A stretch of DNA of 64,000 bases, from positions 49,845,702-49,909,701 of the forward strand of contig OZ020307.1 in the NCBI GenBank assembly GCA_963971305.1, read 5' to 3'. Shown piece after piece: positions 40,501 through 49,500 of the stretch. A program made the position numbers and the translations under genes. This stretch comes from Arcuatula senhousia. Taxonomy: Eukaryota > Mollusca > Bivalvia > Mytilida > Mytilidae. The first letter of the stretch is position 1. Each line of letters starts with the position of its first letter. Under the pieces are notes generated by a model. That model ran no database searches and was not told where the DNA came from. It saw only the letters and a list, made by a program, of their open reading frames with translations.

Positions 40501-43500
40501 TGAGCTAAAAATATAGCTTCATAGATAAAGATTTTCCATTTGTAAAGTGTATAATACATTTCGGAACCTTTGCAGCTAGCGACCAATTACAGAGAACATC
40601 TAAGAAAGGGATGGTCCCAGAGATTGTGCAAACATAAGGTTGCTGCCGTCATAAAGTCGACATGCAGATCTACCTATCGACACTAACCGACCTAGACGAT
40701 TATGGTTAGGTGAAATTGGTACATGTGTCGTGGAGGAGGATATCCTTTTTACTGTTTCTGGTCACCCCCCCCCCCCACAGGGATTGTGCCAGCATAAGCT
40801 AGGTGTCGTCGTAGTCGACATGCAGAGTTACCTATCGACACTTACCGATCTAAGGCCTAAGAAATTTAGGGGTAAGTGTAGGGTGAGGTTGGTACATCAG
40901 TCCAAAATTGACATCTCCACTTTATTGTTTTTGTGCACGACCCAAAGATATTGTGCCAGCAAAAGATGGCCACCGTTATATAGCCAACATGCTGAGCTAC
41001 ATTACGGCATTAATTGAAAACAAGAGGCTCCCAGGAGCCTGAATCGCTCACCTGACATATGTGCCTGAAGTAAAGGTTATTAGGCAAAATCTATTTGACG
41101 TTGAAAGGGTCATAAGATTAATAAGGGGGTCATCTGACAATATGGTGGATATTAAGGTGCTGATCACTTTTGTTCTCAATCAAAATCTAAAAATCTGTCA
41201 CACTTTTTGAGTTATTTGAAAAAAAAATGCAGTTTAACCTAATGTTCTATTTTTAGCCACAGTGGCAATGTTTTACAACCAATCAAAATACCCACAACAG
41301 TTTTATACACCTAATGATAATAAACAATAATACCAAGTTTGGTTCTGATTGGACTTAAAGTGTCAGAGGAGTTAACATTTTCAATATAATGAGGAAATGC
41401 AGTTAAAATGCTCAATTTTGAAGTTCCAAGGGCAATAACTCCTCAAATGAAAGGTCCTACAACGTTGACCCTGTTACATATTTTGTAGATCTTGATGCGC
41501 TGAACAATATGCAATTTAAATTTCTCAAATATCTTGTATAGTTTTCAAGATATTGAGCTAAACAGGTGCGAAATTTGCAAAAAATCCACAAAAAGGGCAA
41601 TAACTCCTACATGAGTTGTTGGATTTTCTTAAAAATTTCAGAGCTGGTAGATCTTGATGTGCTGATCACTTTTGTTCCCAATCAAAATTTGAAATCTGTC
41701 ACCGTTTTAGAGTTATTGGCAAAAAACTGGCATTTACCCCTATGTTCTATTTTTAGCCACAGCGGCCATGTTTTACGACCAATCAAAAATCCCCACATCA
41801 GTTCTATACACCTAATGCTAATAAACAACTATACCAAGTTTTATGGAACGCCATAGCTGCCTTATGATGATGAGTTTCATTATGTGATGGTACTTTGTCA
41901 TTATGTGATGATACTTCTTCATTATGTGGTGATACTTTGTCATTATGTGATGGTACTTTGTCATTATGTGATGGTACTTTGTCATTATGTGATGGTACTT
42001 TGTCATTATGTGATGATACTTTGTCATTATGTGATGGTACTTCTTCATTATGTGATGATACTTTGTCATTATGTGATGATACTTTGTCATTATGTGATGA
42101 TACTTCTTCATTATGTGATGATACTTTGTCATTATGTGATGATACTTTGTCATTATGTGATGATACTTCTTCATTATGTGATGATACTTTGTCATTATGA
42201 GATCAAAGTTTATTATTATGAACAGCGCTGAAAAAAAATAGTCATTTCTTATTTTGTTCAACAGGTAGTTTTTCTGTGTATCCCCCCCCCAAAAAAAATC
42301 GTTTCCAAAAGGTCGCTTTCTCGAATTTCAAATCAATAACCAATATATAATTTATTAATATATTAATGTTGCAGGGGCTGTTTCTGGGGGTAAAGAAACT
42401 CTGCGTAGGGTTCAATCGTTTTATTACCAAATATTACATGGCTCTGAAATTTACAACAAATCAAGTATCAAATATAGAAGTAACAATCAATCATATAGTA
42501 TAACAATATCACAGAAAAATATAGTATAATTTGTAAGTTTTAATAGCTCTTTCGTAACACAGAACAGGTGCGATCTGTTATAGTACATTTAACCTTTTAA
42601 AAATTTATATCGCATTCCAAAGTGATTGGATGTGTATTGCATTACAAAAGAACGACATTGAGCCAAGCTCAAAACTTTATATAAAAATATGAAGGTGTAT
42701 TTGCGTGATTAAAATAGCAAAATAACTTTAAATGTTTAAATTAATAATCCATAACTCTAATAAGTCATTATCAAAATATGTTTCTAAATAGTATATGTAA
42801 AGTTTCGTAAATCCGCTTGATACAGTATCGGAATATTAAATAATCAAAAATATTAAGGGAGACAATAAAAATCTTACCACACGCAAATATACAGACTAAG
42901 CTTACCACTTGTGGAGCAAGCCGTTAAAGATGAAAAATGTTGTTTTACAAAGTTTAAATATTTAATAAATTATGTATCGGTTATGGATTGGAAATTCGAG
43001 AATAAACCATCAGGAAACTATTTTTTTTGGGGGGGATACACAGAAAAACTACGTGTCGAACAAAATATTTGTCATAAGAAAAGAATATTTTTTTAGCGCT
43101 GTTCATAATAATAAACTTTGATCTCATAAAGACAAAGTATCATCACATAATGACAAAGTATCACCACATAATGAAGAAGTATCATCACATAATGACAAAG
43201 TACCATCACATAATGACAAAGTACCATCACATAATGACAAAGTATCATCACATAATGACAAAGTATCATCACATAATGACAAAGTATCACCACATAATGA
43301 CAAAGTACCATCACATAATGACAAAGTACCATCACATAATGACAAAGTATCATCACATAATGAAGAAGTATCATCACATAATGAAACACATCATCATAAG
43401 GCAGCTATGGCGTTCCATAAAGTTTGGTTGCAATTGGACTTATGGTGTCAGAGGAGTTAACGTTTTCAATGTAATGAGGAAATGCTGTTAAAATGCTAAA

Positions 43501-46500
43501 TTTTGACGTTCTTAGGGCAATAACTCCTAAAAGGAATGGTCCTACAACGTTGACCCTATTACATATTTTGTAGATCTTGATGTGCTTAACAATATGCGAT
43601 TTAAATTTCTAAAATATCTAGTATAGTTTTCAAGATATTGAGCTAAACAGGTGCAAAATTTGCAAAAAATCCACAAAAAGGGCAATAACTCCTACATGGG
43701 TTGTTGGATTTTCTTTAAAATTTCAGGGTAGGTAGATCTTGAGGTGCTGATTACTTTTACTCGTGCCAGAATTATGATATCTGTAGCCGTTTTTGAGTTA
43801 TTTGCAAAAAACTGCATTCTACCCCTATGTTCTATTTTTAGCCATGGTGGCCATGTTTTACGACGAATCAAAAATCCCAACATCAGTTCTCAGCACCGAA
43901 TGCTAATGAACAACCATACCAAGTTTGGTTGCAATTGGACTTATGGTGTCAGAGGAGTTAACGTTTTCAATGTAATGAGGAAATGCTGTTAAAATGCTAA
44001 ATTTTGACGTTCTTAGGGCAATAACTCCTAAAAGGAATGGTCCTACAACGTTGACCCTATTACATATTTTGTAGATCTTGATGTGCTTAACAATATGCGA
44101 TTTAAATTTCTAAAATATCTAGTATAGTTTTCAAGATATTGAGCTAAACAGGTGCAAAATTTGCAAAAAATCCACAAAAAGGGCAATAACTCCTACATGG
44201 GTTGTTGGATTTTCTTTAAAATTTCAGGGTAGGTAGATCTTGAGGTGCTGATTACTTTTACTCGTGCCAGAATTATGATATCTGTAGCCGTTTTTGAGTT
44301 ATTTGCAAAAAACTGCATTCTACCCCTATGTTCTATTTTTAGCCATGGTGGCCATGTTTTACGACGAATCAAAAATCCCAACATCAGTTCTCAGCACCGA
44401 ATGCTAATGAACAACCATACCAAGTTTGGTTGCAATTGGACTTATGGTGTCAGAGGAGTTAACGTTTGAAAAAGTTTACGGACGGACGACGGACGGACGA
44501 CGGACGCCAAGTGACGCCAATAGCTCACATGACCCTTCGGGTCAAGTGAGCTAAATATAGAGCTTGTAAAAATTAAGGGGTTTGAGACGAAAATAGTACA
44601 TCTGCCCGGAGGGGAGACCACCAGTTTTCTCTCTTTCTGCATGCTCCACAGAGGCTGTTCCAGCATAAGGTGGCTTCCGTCATAGAGCTGAGATGCAGAG
44701 CTACATATTGACTTATACCGACATAAGGCTTGTCCTGAAAAAATTGAAGGTTTTGGTGGGATGAATTTGGTGCATTCGTCCGGAGAAGGACCATCCACTT
44801 TACTTTATCTAGGCACGCCCCACTCCGATTTTAACAACATAAGGTGGCTGACATCGAATAGCCAAAATGGGGAGCTACCTTTCGACATTAACCGACAAAG
44901 GACTTGTTGTGCAAAATTTGAAGGTCTGAGTAGAGTGAATTTGGTACATCAATCCGGAGGGGTACTTCCATTTCATTGTTTTTGGGTAACCCCTCTCCCC
45001 ATAGAGTTATAGCTATCATAAGGTGGATAACATCGTATAGCCGACATGCAGGGCAACCTGTTGACATTAACCGATCGCGACATAGGGCTTGATGTACAAA
45101 ATTTAAAGGTTTGGGTGGAACAAATGTGCGGACTGGGGCATCTTCTTTACTGTCTCTGGGTACTATCACAGCGCATTTAAGGCAGAATATGACTGTATTC
45201 GGTCATAAAACTCTTTCCGTCAACCAGATGCGAAAAATGACCCCTCAAGATCAATTGCATAATATATCTGAAAGTTATAGATATTTGTGTCATATTGAAA
45301 TGGGCCGAAATATCTTAGGGGCGAAAGGGGCTAAATCTTGGGACGAAATGTTCGACGCAAAAGTTTTTGGGCAAGCTGGGCTCACAGCTTCAAAATTTTT
45401 ATCTGGAAACGATTGCCATATTACATCCTAACGGAATATTGCCGTGCAAACAGTGTGTTTGGTATACAAATAAAATAATTAGCATAAATTGTCAGCAGGT
45501 AGGCTCGGACTCACTAATTTGAACAATAAAGCCTCATTTTTTTAAAAATGTATGTGCAAAAGATCAAGGCACGGCAATATTCTGCTAGAATATAATATGG
45601 CAATCGTTTTTAGATAAAAATTTTGAAGTTGCAACCCCGGCTTGCCCCAGAACTTATGAGTCAAAACTTTCGTCCCAGGATTTCACCCCTTTCGTCCCTA
45701 AGATGTTTCGGCCCATAATAATATAACACGAATACCTATAACATTCACATTAATTACTTGATTGATTTTGATGAGTTATATTTCACATCTGGTTGACGGA
45801 ATGAGTTTTTAGGCCGACAACAGTCGTATTCTGCCTTAAATGCGCTGTATAGCTTATAAATTTCACTCCTAGGAACACTCAAGTACAATAATGTTTACTC
45901 ACCCGTTAAGGATTTTCATATACATTTGTTCTATAAAGGGCGTCAACCCTATTGGTGTTTCACTCTATTAGCTTCTATTTGGTAGATAATGAGCGATGTT
46001 AGTAAAATAATTGGAATCAATTCGCATGTTGCTCAGAGTAAATTTGAAACGTAATCTTGTCATTGCATACCATTGTTGTAAAGTTCTATGATTAAAAAAA
46101 AACTGCATATAATTATAAGCACTAGTATGGCATTATCAGGTTTTGAGTATGTATTGTTCTTATCTGTTGTGTATAAAGATTAGGAATTAATGCACACACA
46201 TTGCAGGGTCATTGCAAGATTTCGCATTTTCTAGATTTCCTTTCTCAGTTTAAGATTGATATTACTTTAATAACTTTGATAAACTTTAAAAGCCGTTATA
46301 AAAATATAGTGCGAACTATAGCGGGAAGACTTGATATCGTGAATAATGAATGAATGTCCAGACGGTCAAAACGAGCGAAAGTCTATTAATTTATCTGTAG
46401 CATGGAGATAAATGTACAAGAAGTCTGTAAATCACGCCGGGTATTCGGACACATAGAGCCGGGTGGAACACGATAGACCGGTTGAGCAGAAAAAAAACAT

Positions 46501-49500
46501 CGTGTTCATGTAGGAGTGGTATTTTCTTTATGAACGTGTTGAAAAGGGATAACTGACAAAATACTTTTATACAGCTATTTGAGTGTCCCCTAACTACTAC
46601 AACATGAAGTACACCAAGTTTTGTCTGTTTTTACTTGAAATCAAATCAACAGGAACGTGTTGAACAACGAAATTACTCCTCAAAATGTAAAATTCCAACT
46701 TTCATTGATTGTAACTTATCGTAAAATGAAAGTTGAAAACTTTTTTTTGTCAATTTAGATACCTTTATACATACTTATTTATTTATTAGAAGTTGAACTT
46801 CTAATTTGACGTATTTTGCACTGTATTATTCATTATCCCAACCAAGGTGGCATATTTTGGACACAAGAGACAGTGAGTGAATTGAGATGAAGAACACTAA
46901 GAACGCGGGTGTTGGACACACTGAACTGGGTGCTAGCTAGCGCTAACTTTGAAATTCGATAAAATAAGTGTATTAAACGCGATTAAATTTGGTTTTCTGT
47001 GTTCAAAAGTTCTATAACGCCAATATCTTTCGATATCAGCTAATGTTCAAATGATTTATTATTGTTTCAATTATTTTGTTAGAGTTTGTTGTATTAAAGC
47101 CATATTGTCTACCAAAATCACTTTTTGTTTTTCGTACCAAATTTTTTAATGTCATTTAGACCAACATGTAATAAAAAAAACTTTGAATATCAATTTGTTA
47201 CCAAATCTGCCTTAAACTTGGTTTATTTCGCTTAAAATTTGTCGAACATGTTGATTGATTATTTGTTTACATTCGTGACAACAGATATATTTTCAGTGTC
47301 CGATCGGGATCTTGGATGTTTTGTTCCTCAAGACTTTTAATTTGGTGACAAATTGATTAAATTCAATCTAAAGTATCTTAATCATCTTCACTTATTATAT
47401 TCGAGCCATAAATGTCATTTTCTTTGTTTGGCAAACTTGGTTTTTTCGTTGCGATGAATTTTTCTACGGGCTAAAACTTCGAGATACAGTGTATTAGCCG
47501 CGATTTCGAACAAGCAAAGTTTATAAACAAAATTAAAAACAGTGCGCATGCTCAAGGCGGGATTAAGCTCATGAATATGAATTATTGTAAAGCTTAACAA
47601 ATATTATTTAGGAATTATCGTATATCAAATTTTAGATTAATTCGATACCATTGCCGTACTTTTGTTGTTCAAATCTTAACAAATTTCGCGATTTGTATCC
47701 AAAAAGAGGTGTCTTAATTTTTTGCGTTTGCAGAATCTGGAATGTGTTCGATACATTGTTTATAATATTTAGCGATCTTTCATTTTAGCGATTCCTCTGA
47801 CCTCGCGAATAAAGCGAAAATGAGAAACTCGCAAACACTTCCCGCTATACGGTACAACTGTGTTATGTTTTGTGTTACCGGACACTAAGATCGCAACGGA
47901 AAAGGAAAATTTGGCGTCATAAAACCCTGTTCAACCAGGGATGGTTCAACCCACCACTTCTTTTCAAATGCCTGTACCAAGTCAGGACTATTGCGATTTT
48001 TAATTTCTATGGTGTTTCTTTGCCTAGTTTTGACTTTTCTTCTTGGATATATGAGATTGATCATCTCAGTTTGGTAGTTTTGTTGTTAACTTTGTTTTGG
48101 GGTCTAGGGGGATAAGCCCCCAACCCCCACCCCAAGAAGCTGTCGAGATTGAAGCGTTTGGGAAGGTGTTAAGGTCGATAAATTTGAATGTTTATGGGGA
48201 TGTTCTGGGGAATCTTATACAGAACCAAAACCTAAAATATTTACAAATTATTCATCATTTTAAGAGCTGACACGGAACGAATTGGTATATCGAAAGGGTC
48301 CTGATGAATGAGCAATGCATGTGTTGTAAAAAATGCAATATGTTCTCAAAAACAGAATTACAAGATATAGAAAAAAGTACATGTATAGTGTTTGCTTTTC
48401 AATATAAAAAATGCACAAATCTTAAGAAATCTGAATTATGTAGACTCAGAGAAATAATGTCTGAATTATGTGCAATCTAGCACAATAGAAAACAGGAGAC
48501 GTGAACAGACGAACGAACACAACAGAAATTTTGTTAAATAGCATTTCTGTATCAATCCAAGTAAGAATCAGGCAAAATGCATATATTCATTTGAAATTTA
48601 GTTGAATATTGTAAAGTGAAAAATTTCGGGAATTAAATTTTCCCGCTAATATTTTCTATATATAACCAGTCAAAAATTATCTAGGCAATCGGCACTTTTT
48701 CAAATGCAACATCTTGTTAGAATTTGCTTATCTATGCACAAAAAGTTAAAATTATAAAAAAATTGATGTTGACCCTTAACTAGAATACTACTAGGTCCGT
48801 CCGTCGCGTTGCATTTCAACGCCGCGACGGGGGACAAAAATAAAAAGCATTTCAAAGCCTTTTCTTTATACCTTATTTTGTAGCCAAATGATTCTACTGT
48901 TAGAAAAGAATGGTCTTGAATAATTTTACATAAACACAAAATGGAAAGTTGCGGTCATATATGAACCATTTCAAATAAAAACTTATTCTTGATTTAAGGA
49001 GATTCTCAATGTAGACCTTCATAAAGTTGAAATTTTGTGCTAATAGAGTTAAAGACAGAGTTAAACATTTCTATTAAATTTTCCTCATACATAATATAAA
49101 ATTATAAACTTTCTGATTATAAGGTATTTCGAGGATAGATGTATAACATATGTAATCTCCGTAAGCTGGAGTGGACAGAATGTTGCTACACAAGTAGAGA
49201 AAGTTGATCACGTTTGGTAGAGATTTTTGTGCAATCCTTTCGATATGTAAATCATTTCAAAGCTACGGCAGTCACTGTAAACCTAGGTTTCCACAAAATT
49301 ATTCTTTATATTCATCTATTTATTTAAATAACTCCACATCTATCATGTTTTTTAATCATTAACATTCTGTTAATTAGTAGTAGAACTATATTGTTTAATG
49401 TTCTTTTACATTTTACTTTTCTCCATTTAGAAAAAATATATTATATTCAAAAGACTTCAAATTGTGTTTTAATATTAAAGAAACAGCTTACCATAACACA

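Noticed and set aside
41818..43491. Long open frames of repeated peptides (MTKYHHI-type and MVLCHYV-type) on both strands
   Set aside because: They are read-throughs of the 21-bp minisatellite, whose unit length is divisible by three; all frames stay open in both arms and no start, splice or domain evidence exists.
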